Positions 10,217-19,980 of a stretch of 64,000 nucleotides of DNA are shown in pieces. The stretch's first letter is position 1. Every line of letters begins with the position of its first letter. Below the pieces are notes generated by a model that was not told the origin of the DNA, searched no databases, and saw nothing but the letters and a program-made list of their open reading frames with translations. The translations under genes and the position numbers were made by a program. The DNA comes from Curvibacter sp. PAE-UM (GTDB lineage Bacteria; Pseudomonadota; Gammaproteobacteria; Burkholderiales; Burkholderiaceae_C), in NCBI RefSeq assembly GCF_001432305.1, contig NZ_KQ483358.1, forward strand, positions 2,085,113-2,149,112, in the 5' to 3' direction.

Positions 10217-10510
10217 TCAGGAACGTGCGGCTTCGCAGGCAGCCAGGCGATCGAGTTCGGCGCAGACATCGGCCATGCGGCCGGAGATCACCATGCGGCC
10301 CACCTGCGAGCGTGGCTGGCCGGCTTCCATGACGCGTACCACGCGCAGCGGGCGACGGACCGGCGCAACGCAGGCGCGGGTCATGGCGGCTTGCATGCGG
10401 ACGGAAGACCGCTGCGCAGGCGTGGCGGTGGCAGGGCGCGAGGGAGCAGCGGGGGCCAGCCAGCGCAGCAGGCCTTGCAGGGGAGTCCAGAGGGCGTAGG
10501 CGGTGTTCAT
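10217..10510 (-). CDS. Small hypothetical protein co-transcribed with lexA
   Basis: 97 residues with no family I recognise. It starts 31 bases after the lexA stop, so it should be co-transcribed and SOS-responsive. The N-terminus (LLRWLAPAAPSRPATATP) is Pro/Ala-rich and could hold a short amphipathic helix. The second half (RRPLRVVRVMEAGQPRSQVG, then GRMVISGRMADVCAELDRLA) looks like a compact folded domain. Its position recalls small SOS division inhibitors found next to lexA in other bacteria, but I see no sequence match to SulA or YneA. It may be conserved in related Comamonadaceae; that needs a search. Confidence 0.65.
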   Translation of the reverse strand: MNTAYALWTPLQGLLRWLAPAAPSRPATATPAQRSSVRMQAAMTRACVAPVRRPLRVVRVMEAGQPRSQVGRMVISGRMADVCAELDRLAACEAARS

Positions 10511-10541
10511 CGTTGACCTTTCGGGGCGGGACGCAGCGCGT

Positions 10542-11225
10542 TCACATGAGCATGGTGTTGCGGATCAGGCCGACGGCCAGGCCCTCGATTTCGAAGGGGT
10601 CGCCCGGCTCGACCACGATGGTCTGGTAGTCGGGGTTTTCCGGCAGCAGCTCGATCAGGTGCTTGTTGCGACGGAAGCGCTTGACCGTGACTTCGTCGCC
10701 CAGGCGCGCCACGACGATCTGGCCGTTCTTGGCATCCTTGGTGGACTGCACGGCCAGCAGGTCGCCGTCCATGATGCCGGCGTCGCGCATGGACATGCCG
10801 CGCACCTTGAGCAGGTAGTCGGGCTTGCGCTGGAACAGCGAGCTCTCCACGTAATAGGTCTGGTCCACGTGTTCCTGCGCGAGAATGGGCGAGCCGGCAG
10901 CGACGCGCCCGATCAGGGGCAGGGCGATCTGGGACAGGTCCGGCATGGGCAGGGAGAATTGCTTGATGCGCGATTCATTGATGGAGCGCAGCGCCTCGCC
11001 TTGCAGGCGGATGCCGCGCGAGGTGCCGCTGACCAGTTCGATCACGCCCTTGCGTGCCAGGGCCTGCAGATGCTCTTCGGCCGCATTGGCCGACTTGAAA
11101 CCGAGCTCGGTGGCGATCTCGGCGCGCGTGGGCGGGGCGCCGGTGCGCGCGATGGCGCTCTGGATCAGGTCCAGAATCTGCTGCTGGCGGGCGGTCAGCT
11201 TGATCGGGTACTGCGGCAGGTCCAT
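10542..11225 (-). CDS. lexA: LexA repressor, SOS response
   Basis: 227 residues. The winged helix (about 1-70, [15 protein letters not shown] and [13 protein letters not shown]) binds SOS boxes; the C-terminal S24 peptidase domain self-cleaves when RecA filaments form. Cleavage site Ala110-Gly111 in RVAAGSPI, nucleophile Ser145 in RGMSMRDAG and general base Lys182 in EVTVKRF are all present, so it should be inducible. An AGGAG ribosome site precedes the ATG. Two LexA boxes lie just upstream, showing autoregulation. Confidence 0.97.
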   Translation of the reverse strand: MDLPQYPIKLTARQQQILDLIQSAIARTGAPPTRAEIATELGFKSANAAEEHLQALARKGVIELVSGTSRGIRLQGEALRSINESRIKQFSLPMPDLSQIALPLIGRVAAGSPILAQEHVDQTYYVESSLFQRKPDYLLKVRGMSMRDAGIMDGDLLAVQSTKDAKNGQIVVARLGDEVTVKRFRRNKHLIELLPENPDYQTIVVEPGDPFEIEGLAVGLIRNTMLM

Positions 11226-11259
11226 CGTCGTGACTCCTGTAGGCGGGATGGAGACAAGG

Positions 11260-11279
11260 TACTGTCTCGATATCCAGTA
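11260..11279. promoter_or_regulatory. LexA (SOS) box 1
   Basis: CTG-N10-CAG at 11262-11277 with flanks extending it to a TACTG...CAGTA dyad, the proteobacterial LexA consensus. It is 35 bases upstream of the lexA start codon. Confidence 0.9.
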
Positions 11280-11298
11280 ACTGTATTTTTAACCAGTT
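11279..11298. promoter_or_regulatory. LexA (SOS) box 2
   Basis: A second CTG-N10-CAG at 11281-11296 with an AT-rich spacer and AACTG...CAGTT ends. The two boxes are 19 bases apart centre to centre, about two helical turns, as in E. coli lexA. It ends 9 bases before the divergent asparaginase ATG. Confidence 0.88.
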
Positions 11299-11307
11299 TT
11301 CCGGGAA

Positions 11308-12276
11308 ATGCAAGTGGGGCAAGAAAAAATCGTGGTTTTGGGCACCGGCGGCACCATTGCCGGCCTGGCGACCAGCGCCGCCGACAGCCGTGACTACCTG
11401 GCCGCGCAGAAGCCGGTGGCCGAGCTGATGACCGGCCTGGCGGCGCCGTCGGGCTTTGCGCTGCTGAGCGAACAGGTGGCCCAGATCGACAGCAAGGACA
11501 TGGATCTGGCGGTGTGGCGGAAGCTGCTGCAGCGTTGTGTGCACTGGCTGGCGCAGGCCGATGTGCAAGGCCTGGTCATCACCCATGGGACCGATACGCT
11601 GGAGGAGACGGCCTTTCTGCTGCAGACCGTGCTGGCACCCCGCAAGCCCGTGGTGCTGACCTGCGCCATGCGCCCGGCCAACGCAGCGGACGCCGATGGT
11701 CCGCAGAACCTGCGCGATGCCCTGGCGGTGGCCGCCACGGCGGGCGCGCAGGGCGTGTTGGCGGTTTGCGCCGGCCGCATTCTTGGCGCGCTGGACGTGC
11801 AGAAGGTCCACAGCTCGCGGCTCGATGCCTTCAGCGCGGGGGAGGCTGGTGATATCGGGCGGGTGCAGCAGGGACGCGTCGAGCGCCAGCGTGACTGGCC
11901 CCAGCCGCGCGTGCCGCAGGAGATGCTGCTGGAAGTCCTGCTGACGGCGCCTGCGTTGCCGCGGGTCGAGATCGTGCTCAGCCATGCTGCGGCCTGTGGC
12001 GCCACGGTGGATGCGCTGGTGGATCCGGCCGTCGCCACGCGTTACGGGGCCCCGCCGGTGCGTGGCCTGGTGCTGGCCGGCACCGGGGGTGGCACCGTGC
12101 ATCACGAACTGGAGGCCGCCTTGCGGCGCGCGCAGGCGGCCGGTGTGCGCGTGCTGCGCAGCACACGCTGTGCGGACGGCTTTCTGCAGCCCCGGCCCAA
12201 CGAGGAATTCCCCGTGGCGGCGGGCCTGAGCCCGGTCAAGGCGCGACTGGCGCTGATGCTCGAACTCCTGCGCTGA
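11308..12276 (+). CDS. L-asparaginase family protein (type I/II)
   Basis: 322 residues. Both catalytic threonine motifs are present: LGTGGTIAGLA near the N-terminus and THGTDTLEETAFLLQ in the middle, followed by MRPANAADADGPQNL. It hydrolyses L-asparagine to aspartate and ammonia. No signal peptide is seen, so it is cytoplasmic. The ATG lies only 9 bases from LexA box 2, with no clear ribosome site, so its expression may be weak or LexA-influenced; a GTG further in (11332, with GGGG upstream) is an alternative start but would shorten the first strand. Confidence 0.9.
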   Translation: MQVGQEKIVVLGTGGTIAGLATSAADSRDYLAAQKPVAELMTGLAAPSGFALLSEQVAQIDSKDMDLAVWRKLLQRCVHWLAQADVQGLVITHGTDTLEETAFLLQTVLAPRKPVVLTCAMRPANAADADGPQNLRDALAVAATAGAQGVLAVCAGRILGALDVQKVHSSRLDAFSAGEAGDIGRVQQGRVERQRDWPQPRVPQEMLLEVLLTAPALPRVEIVLSHAAACGATVDALVDPAVATRYGAPPVRGLVLAGTGGGTVHHELEAALRRAQAAGVRVLRSTRCADGFLQPRPNEEFPVAAGLSPVKARLALMLELLR

Positions 12277-12292
12277 GAGGCGGCCCCGCGTC

Positions 12293-12712
12293 ATGTTCAG
12301 CGCCTTGCAATCCAGTGCCTGGGCCTACCCGGCCCTTGAAGTCGTGCACCTGAGCGGCATTGCCTTGCTGATCGGCAACCTCGTGCTGCTGGAACTGCGG
12401 GTCTTCGGCCTGGGCGCTGCGCTGCCGATGCGCGAGCTGGCACGCCTGAGCCTGAGCCTGGCCTTGGCGGGGTTCAGCCTGGCCGCGGCCTCGGGCCTGC
12501 TGATGTTCGCCAGCCAGCCGGCCGAACTGCTGGCCAACCGCGCTTTCACCCTCAAGATGCTGCTGTTATTGGCGGCGGCGTGTAATGCAGGCTGGTTCCA
12601 TGGACGGGGTTCCCTGCACAGGCTCGATGGCCTGGCGCGCGTGCAGATGCTGCTGTCCACCCTGATCTGGCTGGCCGTGCTGGTCTGTGGCCGCTGGATC
12701 GCCTATCTCTGA
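12293..12712 (+). CDS. DUF6644-type four-helix membrane protein
   Basis: 139 residues with four predicted membrane helices: YPALEVVHLSGIALLIGNLV, a second after RELARLSLSLALAG, a third at FTLKMLLLLAAACNAGWFH, and a C-terminal one. The pattern (aromatic-rich start, His in the first helix, LLANRAFTLKM loop, His after the third helix) matches proteins I know as DUF6644. The intramembrane His residues could bind haem or copper; this is inference. It starts 16 bases after the asparaginase stop and is 17 bases upstream of a secreted DUF6152 protein, so the pair probably acts together. Confidence 0.75.
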   Translation: MFSALQSSAWAYPALEVVHLSGIALLIGNLVLLELRVFGLGAALPMRELARLSLSLALAGFSLAAASGLLMFASQPAELLANRAFTLKMLLLLAAACNAGWFHGRGSLHRLDGLARVQMLLSTLIWLAVLVCGRWIAYL

Positions 12713-12729
12713 GACCACCGGAGTCACGC

Positions 12730-13200
12730 ATGAAACGACGTACCGCCATCAGCCTTGCTCTGCTGCCCGGCCTGCTTCCGCTGGCGCGGGCCCACCATGG
12801 CTGGAGCAGCTTCGACCAGGAACGGCCGCTGTACCTGCAGGGGCGCGTGCACAGCGTGCGCTGGCAGAACCCGCATGCCGAGCTGGTGCTGGAACTGCAG
12901 TCCCCGCTGACGCTGCCCCCCGATCTGGCGCAGCGCGCCTTGCCGGCGCAGACCGCACCGGTCGACGGCAAGGCCCTGCTGGCCCGGGCTCAGTTGCCGC
13001 GTCGCAAGGACCCTCGCTGGGAAATCGAGTTGGCGCCCCTCACCCGTATGCAGGCCTGGAACGTGACGCCGCTCAAGGTGGGCGACGCGATGGGCGTGCT
13101 GGGCTTCGCCTTTCAGGAAGAAAAGGGAGCGGCCATCCTGCGTGCCGAATACCTGTTCGTCGGTGCGCGCATCTACGGACTGCGTTCCAGCCCGGCCTGA
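12730..13200 (+). CDS. Secreted DUF6152-type protein with N-terminal His-His after signal cleavage
   Basis: 156 residues. The first 21 form a signal peptide (MKRR start, hydrophobic core, ARA cleavage site); the mature chain would begin HHGWSSFD. A second conserved block, VRWQNPHAELVLEL, has His49, and His41 is nearby. A small beta-rich protein with His at the mature N-terminus plus an internal His is the arrangement used by histidine-brace copper proteins (CopC, LPMOs), so periplasmic copper binding is a reasonable hypothesis. The family itself is uncharacterised to my knowledge. It is paired with the DUF6644 membrane protein just upstream. Confidence 0.75.
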   Translation: MKRRTAISLALLPGLLPLARAHHGWSSFDQERPLYLQGRVHSVRWQNPHAELVLELQSPLTLPPDLAQRALPAQTAPVDGKALLARAQLPRRKDPRWEIELAPLTRMQAWNVTPLKVGDAMGVLGFAFQEEKGAAILRAEYLFVGARIYGLRSSPA

Positions 13201-13332
13201 ATGCGGGCGATTGGCGCGGCCCACGGCCGCCAGCATGGCGGGTCGGAGTGAATAAAGTCGCAGATCATGATCCGCGGCCACGTGCAGCGAGGCGCTTTCT
13301 TGCCACAATAGCCATGCACCACGGCAACCGGC

Positions 13333-14403
13333 ATGTTCCATCTGATCGACCAAATCGCGACCCTTACCGATCAACGTGATCGTGTGGCGCTCGACACGGC
13401 GCTGGTCCACGTGCTGACGGAACTGCTCAGGCCGGTCAGCGTGACCCTGTACATGGTTGTGAGCGACGCCAACGATCAGCGTTGGTTGCCCCAGATCCTG
13501 CTGCGGCAGGGGCACGCCCTAGAGGTCAACGATCCCCTGCATGCCGATTTCCGGCTGCTGGAGCGGATCGAGAACGACGCACCACGCCAGCGCTGCCTGG
13601 GGGTCAACCTGCCGGTGGTCGTTGAACAGGCAGAGGGCCTGGCGGGAGACTGCCTCACCTGCCTGCCGCTGTTCGCCGGTCATGACATCGGGGAGAAGGG
13701 GGCGATCGAGATCCGCTCGGTCGTGCGACTCGATCCCATGGCGCTGGCCAGCATCGAGCGGGTGCTGCGGATCTACCGCAACATGCATAGCATGTTCATG
13801 TACAGCGAATGCGATGCGCTGACGGGCCTGCTCAACCGCAAGTCCTTCGAGGAGACCTTCTACCGTTCCTTGCGTGAAGACCCTGTACCGTCGGTCGATC
13901 TTGAGTCGCCCCGGGAGGTAGGCAGTCCACCCAGGCGGCGTGTGAGGCTGGGGGAACAGTTCTGGCTGGCCATGGTCGATGTGGACCACTTCAAGCGGGT
14001 CAATGACCAGTTCGGTCACCAGATCGGTGACGAGGTGCTGATTCTGGTGGGACGCATCCTCAAGAGCACCTTTCGTGGCTATGACCGCGTCTACCGCTTC
14101 GGCGGCGAGGAGTTCGTCGTCCTGCTGCGATGTCCGGACGCCGCGGCGGCCATGCTGACGGTCGAGCGCTTCAGGCAGAAGATGGAACAGTACCGGTTCC
14201 CGCAGGTCGGGAGCATCACGGTGAGCGTGGGGCTGAGCAGCATCAGTGCAGCCGATGCGCCGGACGTGGTCTGCAACCGGGCCGACCAGGCGGTGTATTA
14301 CGCCAAGCGCCATGGCCGCAACCGGGTGTGCAGCTACGACGACCTCGTGCAGCAGGGCCTGTTGCACGAGGACGTGCGCGACGGTGGCGTCGAGCTGTTC
14401 TGA
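13333..14403 (+). CDS. GGDEF-domain diguanylate cyclase
   Basis: 356 residues. An N-terminal GAF-like sensory region (about 1-165) precedes a GGDEF domain whose signature is RFGGEEFVVLL. An RxxD inhibitory site (RGYD) sits at the correct distance before it, so product feedback is expected. The GGDEF domain carries an extra loop of about 35 residues after FYRSLREDP. It makes c-di-GMP from two GTP, opposing the HD-GYP proteins encoded at 746-1984 and 59069-60154. No transmembrane segment is visible. Confidence 0.92.
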   Translation: MFHLIDQIATLTDQRDRVALDTALVHVLTELLRPVSVTLYMVVSDANDQRWLPQILLRQGHALEVNDPLHADFRLLERIENDAPRQRCLGVNLPVVVEQAEGLAGDCLTCLPLFAGHDIGEKGAIEIRSVVRLDPMALASIERVLRIYRNMHSMFMYSECDALTGLLNRKSFEETFYRSLREDPVPSVDLESPREVGSPPRRRVRLGEQFWLAMVDVDHFKRVNDQFGHQIGDEVLILVGRILKSTFRGYDRVYRFGGEEFVVLLRCPDAAAAMLTVERFRQKMEQYRFPQVGSITVSVGLSSISAADAPDVVCNRADQAVYYAKRHGRNRVCSYDDLVQQGLLHEDVRDGGVELF

Positions 14404-14421
14404 GATCAGGACGCAGAAGTG

Positions 14422-14447
14422 ATAAAGGCCGCATCTGCGGCCTTTAT
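14422..14447. terminator. Bidirectional intrinsic terminator between the GGDEF gene and adk
   Basis: AAAGGCCGCA and TGCGGCCTTT form a perfect stem with a two-base centre; A and T runs on the two sides allow it to serve both convergent genes. Confidence 0.85.
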
Positions 14448-14466
14448 TCCTTGCCAGGCGGCGGGG

Positions 14467-15180
<714 letters not shown>

Positions 15181-15280
15181 TCAACTGCATGACTGAGGCG
15201 AGGATAGCATGCCGTAACCGGTATGAAACTTACAGATCCTGGGGCTGTTTCCATCCCCGAGCAGCGACCCTCGGAGCCTT

Positions 15281-16042
15281 TCAGGCGGCAAGCAGCCGGC
15301 GTACGCGTGCCAGGTCTTCGGGCGTGTCCACGCCGGCGCCCGGAGCCTGCGGCGTCACGTGCACGGCGATGCGGTGGCCGTGCCACATGGCGCGCAGTTG
15401 CTCCAGGGCCTCGGTCACCTCGATCGGGGCCTGCGCCAGCTTCGGGAACAGGCGCAGGAAGCCGGCGCGGTAGCCATAGATGCCGATGTGGCGCAGCGGG
15501 GCCGGATCGGGCAGGGTCTTCACCCCCTTGGCAAAACCGTCGCGCCACCAGGCGATGGGTGCACGGCTGAAGTACAGGGCCAGGTCGCGCGCATCGAGTA
15601 CCACCTTGACCACATTGGGGTTCACGAAGTCGGCCACCTCGTGGATGGGATGGGCCGCCGTGCTCATGCTGGCTTCGGGGCGCTGGCGCAGCAGTTCGGC
15701 CACGGCCGAAACCAGCGCGGGGTCGATCAGCGGTTCGTCGCCCTGCACGTTGACCACCAGCGCGTCATCGGGCAGGCGCAGCAGGTCACAGGCCTCGGCC
15801 AGGCGGTCGCTGCCGCTGGGGTGATCGACGCGCGTCAGCACGGCTTCGACGCCATGCTGCGCGCAGGCCTGCAGGATCTCGGGGCTGTCGCCGGCTACCA
15901 CCACGCGCGTGCCGCCGCTCAGGCCGTTGCTGACACGCTGGGCCACGCGCACGATCATGGGCAGGCCGGCGATGTCGGCCAGGGGTTTGTTGGGCAGGCG
16001 GGTCGAGGCCAGCCGCGCCGGAATCAGGACGGTGAGGCTCAT
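15281..16042 (-). CDS. kdsB: 3-deoxy-manno-octulosonate cytidylyltransferase
   Basis: 253 residues from the ATG at 16042 (the longer frame adds nine residues overlapping the upstream gene). The nucleotidyltransferase N-terminus [20 protein letters not shown] and the metal/CTP segment [11 protein letters not shown] are diagnostic. It activates Kdo as CMP-Kdo for LPS inner-core synthesis, consistent with lpxK in the same operon. The start codon is 4 bases from the trm112-like stop, indicating translational coupling. Confidence 0.97.
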   Translation of the reverse strand: MSLTVLIPARLASTRLPNKPLADIAGLPMIVRVAQRVSNGLSGGTRVVVAGDSPEILQACAQHGVEAVLTRVDHPSGSDRLAEACDLLRLPDDALVVNVQGDEPLIDPALVSAVAELLRQRPEASMSTAAHPIHEVADFVNPNVVKVVLDARDLALYFSRAPIAWWRDGFAKGVKTLPDPAPLRHIGIYGYRAGFLRLFPKLAQAPIEVTEALEQLRAMWHGHRIAVHVTPQAPGAGVDTPEDLARVRRLLAA

Positions 16043-16046
16043 GGAT

Positions 16047-16229
16047 TCAAAGCCCCAGTACTTCGTCACTCAGCGTGCGCGCCTCGTTTTCCAGCAGGAC
16101 CGGGATGCCGTCGCGGATGGGGTAGGCCAGGCGGGCACTGCGCGAGGTCAGTTCCTGTTTTTCCCGGTCGTACGCGAGCGGGCCCTTGGTCACGGGGCAG
16201 ACCAGCAGTTCAAGGAGTCGGGTGTCCAT
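16047..16229 (-). CDS. Trm112 family protein (YcaR-like)
   Basis: A 60-residue zinc-ribbon-like protein: [17 protein letters not shown] then [20 protein letters not shown]. Only one Cys (in VCPVTKG) remains of the zinc site, as in most proteobacterial members. Trm112 in eukaryotes activates methyltransferases; the bacterial role is not settled. It starts inside the end of lpxK (20-base overlap) and ends 4 bases before kdsB, the same place as ycaR between lpxK and kdsB in E. coli. Confidence 0.92.
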   Translation of the reverse strand: MDTRLLELLVCPVTKGPLAYDREKQELTSRSARLAYPIRDGIPVLLENEARTLSDEVLGL

Positions 16230-17241
16230 GGGGCGATGATAGCTGCGTCGCTTCGAGCAGACGGTCGAGTGCTGCGTAAAAAGCCGGTTCGGGTGCGAAG
16301 TTCAGGGGCACGGCCAGCGCGTCGGGATGGTGGGCCCAGAGCTTGAGCGCATCCTTCTCGGTGCACAGCAGGGTGTAGTCGCGTTCCAGCGGGCGCTGCC
16401 AGTGGGCATAGTCGTCGTGGTCGGGGCGTGCCACCGTGAGGGTCAGCGGCAGGCCCAGCGCCTGCAGCATGTCGAAGAAGGCCTGGGGCCGCGCCGTGCC
16501 GGCGACGGCCAGCAGGGGGCGGCCGTCCTGCGCCAGGGCCACCAGGTCCACCCGGCTGCCATCGATGCGCACCGCCTGGGCGGCCAGTGCACGGCGGGCC
16601 GTGTAGCCGGTGAAGGCGGGGCGGTTGCCGGTGTGCAGCACCAGGTCCACATGACGCGGCCAGGGTTCGCGCAGCGGGCCGGCCGGCAGCAGGAAGCCGT
16701 TGCCCACGCCCCGGTCGTCGAAGACGCAGATCTCGATGTCGCGCGCCAGGGCGTAGTGCTGCAAACCGTCGTCGCTCACCAGCACGTCGGTTTGCGGATA
16801 GGCCTGCAGCAGGGCGCGCGCGGCCTCGATGCGGCGCGTGGCCACGAAGACCGGCACACCGGTGTTGCGCCGGATCAGGGCCGGTTCGTCACCCACATCG
16901 TGCACGGGGCTGTCGTCGCGGACTTCCCGGCAATCCTGCGTGCGGCGGCCGTAACCGCGCGAGACCACGCCGGGGTGCAGGCCACGGGCCTGCAGGTGCT
17001 TGACCAGGGCCAGAACCACCGGCGTCTTGCCGGCGCCACCGGCCACCACATTGCCGACCACGACGACGGGCACCGGCAGCACGTGCCGACGCAGCAAACC
17101 GCTGAGGTAAAGACCCTGGCGCAGGCGTACCAGCCCGCCCATGAGCAAGGAGAGCGGCCACAGGGCCCAGGTGAGGGCGCCGCGCCGCTGCCAGCTGTCG
17201 ATGAGAGTACGTTGCCAGGACGGCTGGGCAGGGCTGGCCAT
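16210..17241 (-). CDS. lpxK: Tetraacyldisaccharide 4'-kinase
   Basis: 343 residues. An N-terminal membrane-associating segment precedes the kinase core with Walker A-like [15 protein letters not shown]; further marks are [15 protein letters not shown] and [17 protein letters not shown]. It phosphorylates the 4' position of lipid A disaccharide to give lipid IVA at the inner face of the inner membrane. It overlaps trm112 by 20 bases and follows exbD by 5 bases. Confidence 0.97.
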   Translation of the reverse strand: MASPAQPSWQRTLIDSWQRRGALTWALWPLSLLMGGLVRLRQGLYLSGLLRRHVLPVPVVVVGNVVAGGAGKTPVVLALVKHLQARGLHPGVVSRGYGRRTQDCREVRDDSPVHDVGDEPALIRRNTGVPVFVATRRIEAARALLQAYPQTDVLVSDDGLQHYALARDIEICVFDDRGVGNGFLLPAGPLREPWPRHVDLVLHTGNRPAFTGYTARRALAAQAVRIDGSRVDLVALAQDGRPLLAVAGTARPQAFFDMLQALGLPLTLTVARPDHDDYAHWQRPLERDYTLLCTEKDALKLWAHHPDALAVPLNFAPEPAFYAALDRLLEATQLSSPHGHPTP

Positions 17242-17246
17242 GGCCT

Positions 17247-17681
17247 TCAGCGACCGCCTGCCTGCGCCGAGGACTGGGTGGCGAAGGTGATCTGCGTCAG
17301 GCCGGCACGGCGCGCCGCCTCCATCACGGTCACGACGGACTGGTGGCGCGCGCTGGCGTCGGCGCTGATGATGACCACGGTGTCCTTGCCCGCCTTGGCC
17401 GCCTGCAGCAGGGCCGCGACCACGGCTTCCACGCTGCGGCCTTCGACCGCTGCGCGATTGACGGAAAAACTGCCTTCGCTGCTGACGGCGACGATGACTT
17501 CCTTGGGGTAGTCGCGCTGGGCGTCGGTATCGGCCACCGGCAGGCGCAACTGCATCTCGGTGAACTTGCTGTAGGTGGTCGACAGCATCAGGAAGATCAG
17601 GATCACCAGCAGCACGTCGATGAAGGGGATCAGGTTGATCTCCGGTTCCTCGCGGCTGGGGCGGCGGAAGTGCAGTCTCAT
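17247..17681 (-). CDS. exbD: ExbD/TolR family biopolymer transport protein
   Basis: 144 residues with one N-terminal membrane helix bearing the essential Asp ([19 protein letters not shown]) and a periplasmic C-terminal domain (about 45-144). With ExbB it forms a proton-driven motor energising outer-membrane transport through TonB or, as TolR, envelope constriction. Its start overlaps the exbB stop by 4 bases. No tonB or tolA is in view, and the operon link is to lipid A genes, so its partner is uncertain. Confidence 0.94.
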   Translation of the reverse strand: MRLHFRRPSREEPEINLIPFIDVLLVILIFLMLSTTYSKFTEMQLRLPVADTDAQRDYPKEVIVAVSSEGSFSVNRAAVEGRSVEAVVAALLQAAKAGKDTVVIISADASARHQSVVTVMEAARRAGLTQITFATQSSAQAGGR

Positions 17682-18313
17682 GACGGGGTGCGCAGGGTGG
17701 CCAGGTGTTGCAGCAGGCGTTCGCCGGCCTGCTCCAGCGTCAGCAGGTATTCATCCACACGGGCCCGGAAGTAGCGCCAGAAGATCAGTGCCGGAATGGC
17801 GATGATCAGGCCGAAGGCGGTGTTGTACAGCGCGATCGAGATGCCGTGGGCCAGCTGCGCCGGGTTGCCACCGGTGGCACCACCCGCCGGCGACTGGGAG
17901 CCGAAGATCTCGATCATGCCGACGACGGTGCCAAACAGCCCCATGAGCGGCGCCACCGAGGCGATGGTGGCCAGGGCGCTGAGGTAGCGCTCCAGTCGAT
18001 GGGTCACAAGGCGGCCGCTGCTCTCCAGGGCGTTGCGCAACTCCTCGTCACTGCTGGTCGGTTTGGTTTGCAGGGCCTGCAGGCCGCTGGCCAGCACCTC
18101 GCCCAGGGCCGAGTTCTTCTCGAGTTGGGCGATGACTTCGGGCGCGGGCAATGCCGTGCTGGAGGCTTTCAGCACTTCGTCCAGCAGTTGCGGGGGAGCG
18201 ACCTTGGTGGTCTTGAGACTGAGAAAACGTTCAATGATCAGGGCCAGTCCCAGGATGGAACAGATGATCAGGGGCCAGATCGGCCAACCAGCGGCTTGTA
18301 TGATGGAAAACAA
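17678..18313 (-). CDS. exbB: ExbB/TolQ family proton-channel protein
   Basis: 211 residues of the MotA/TolQ/ExbB family: an N-terminal membrane helix ([20 protein letters not shown]), a cytoplasmic region, then two membrane helices including [19 protein letters not shown] and [19 protein letters not shown]. It forms the pentameric ring around ExbD. It is the first gene of the minus-strand envelope operon reaching to kdsB or adk. Confidence 0.94.
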   Translation of the reverse strand: MFSIIQAAGWPIWPLIICSILGLALIIERFLSLKTTKVAPPQLLDEVLKASSTALPAPEVIAQLEKNSALGEVLASGLQALQTKPTSSDEELRNALESSGRLVTHRLERYLSALATIASVAPLMGLFGTVVGMIEIFGSQSPAGGATGGNPAQLAHGISIALYNTAFGLIIAIPALIFWRYFRARVDEYLLTLEQAGERLLQHLATLRTPS

Positions 18314-18663
18314 AGGGATCCTCCACGCGAATGTGCGTTGCGATTATGACCGAGGCCGATGGACGAACCGCTGCTTGCGCATCGCTCATGCCGGTTCCGG
18401 CCGGCAGGAGGCAAAGGCAGCCAGGTAGCCCACAGTTCATGTGGATAACTTTGTGCAGAACTGTTGGGTAGGTGCTCCGATGCACCTGTTCATGCGCGTT
18501 TGCGACAGAACGATGACAAAAAAGGCAGACAAAAAACCAATGAAATCAAAGGCTTGCACCGAAAAATCAGGCTCGGGGGCGAACTGGGACATGCCCTGTC
18601 AGCGGCCCACCTGCTGTGGAGTAGTCCTCTGCAGCCACCCGGGCGCGAACCGCATGGTTGCTC
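18314..18663. other. Divergent intergenic region (350 bp) with a DnaA-box-like site
   Basis: No gene is seen here between exbB and xseA. It is more AT-rich than its surroundings at 18510-18560 (several A runs) and must contain both divergent promoters. A perfect DnaA-box nonamer in reverse (TGTGGATAA) lies at 18440-18448. Short open frames across it lack coding character. Confidence 0.6.
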
Positions 18664-19965
18664 ATGTCTGAGTTCGAAAACCCAGTCGGCACGCCGCGTA
18701 TCTGGCCGGTTGGTGCGCTGTGCCGCGCCGTTGCTGATGCGCTGGATGCGCGCTTCAATCCTGTCGCGGTGCGCGGCGAGATTTCTGGCTTCAACCGCGC
18801 GTCCAGTGGGCATTGTTACTTTGCGCTGAAGGATGAAAGCGGGCAGATTCGCTGCGCCATGTTTCGCCGCGCGGCCAGTTTGCTGGACTTTGCGCCGCGC
18901 GACGGCGAACTGGTGGAGGTGCGCGGTCGCCTGGATGTCTATGAGCCGCGCGGCGATCTGCAACTCATCGTGGAGTCGATGTCACGCGCCGGCCAGGGGG
19001 CCCTGTTCGAGCAGTTCCTCAAGCTCAAGGCCAGGCTGGAAGCCGAGGGGCTGTTCGACGCGGCGCGCAAGCGCGAGTTGCCCCTCCAGCCACGCGGCAT
19101 CGGCCTGGTGACCTCGCTGGGGGCGGCAGCCCTGCACGACGTGGTCACGGCCCTGCAACGGCGCGTGCCGCACATTCCGGTTTTCCTGGCGCCGGCTGCG
19201 GTCCAGGGCGCGGCGGCGCCAGCCGAACTGGTGGCCGCCCTGCAGCGGCTTTATGGCCTGGCGGAGCAGGGCCGCCCGGCGCTGGACGTCATCCTGCTGG
19301 TACGCGGGGGCGGCTCCATGGAGGACCTCTGGGCTTTCAACGACGAGCGTCTGGCCCGCACCCTGGCGTTAAGCCCGGTGCCCGTGGTCAGCGGTGTCGG
19401 GCACGAAACCGATTTCACGATCGCCGACTTCGTGGCCGACCTGCGCGCGCCCACGCCCACGGCGGCGGCCGAACTGGTGGCCGAGGCCCGCAGCGTCTGG
19501 CTGGGGGCTCTGGATCTGATTCAGGCGCGCCTGTCCGATGCGCTGGAGCAGCAACTGGACCGCCAGAGCCAGCGCCTGGACCTGGCGGCCAGCCGGTTGG
19601 GCCGCCCTTCGGGGTTGGTGGCCCGGCAGCGCCTGGCACTCTCGGCCCAGGCGCAACGCCTGCGTTATGCCGCAATCCATGCGCTGACCCAGTGCCAGCG
19701 TGATCTGCAGCAGTTGGGCAAGGCCTGGCCGCAGTCCACGCAGCGTGGATTGCAGACCCAGCAGCAGCGCCTGGAGCGCGCCGGCCTGCGCCTGCAACTG
19801 CTGGACCCGTCGCTCGTGCTGCAACGTGGTTATGCCTGGGTCAGCAATGAACGCCATGAAGCGGTGACCCGTGCGCAGGGGCTGGTTCCTGGCCAGCTCC
19901 TGCATCTGCATTTTTCCCAAGGGCAGGCGGATGTCAGCGTCACGGCCATCCGGGAAAAAGGGTAA
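18664..19965 (+). CDS. xseA: Exodeoxyribonuclease VII large subunit
   Basis: 433 residues from the ATG at 18664 (a TTG two codons earlier is less likely). An N-terminal OB-fold (about 10-110, VRGEISGFNRASSGHCYFAL) is followed by the catalytic domain with GLVTSLGAAALHDVV, LVRGGGSMEDLWAFND and SGVGHETDFTIADF, then a long coiled coil. It degrades single-stranded DNA to acid-soluble oligonucleotides together with XseB, which is not encoded nearby. Confidence 0.96.
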   Translation: MSEFENPVGTPRIWPVGALCRAVADALDARFNPVAVRGEISGFNRASSGHCYFALKDESGQIRCAMFRRAASLLDFAPRDGELVEVRGRLDVYEPRGDLQLIVESMSRAGQGALFEQFLKLKARLEAEGLFDAARKRELPLQPRGIGLVTSLGAAALHDVVTALQRRVPHIPVFLAPAAVQGAAAPAELVAALQRLYGLAEQGRPALDVILLVRGGGSMEDLWAFNDERLARTLALSPVPVVSGVGHETDFTIADFVADLRAPTPTAAAELVAEARSVWLGALDLIQARLSDALEQQLDRQSQRLDLAASRLGRPSGLVARQRLALSAQAQRLRYAAIHALTQCQRDLQQLGKAWPQSTQRGLQTQQQRLERAGLRLQLLDPSLVLQRGYAWVSNERHEAVTRAQGLVPGQLLHLHFSQGQADVSVTAIREKG

Positions 19966-19980
19966 CCGCGTCCTCCCATG

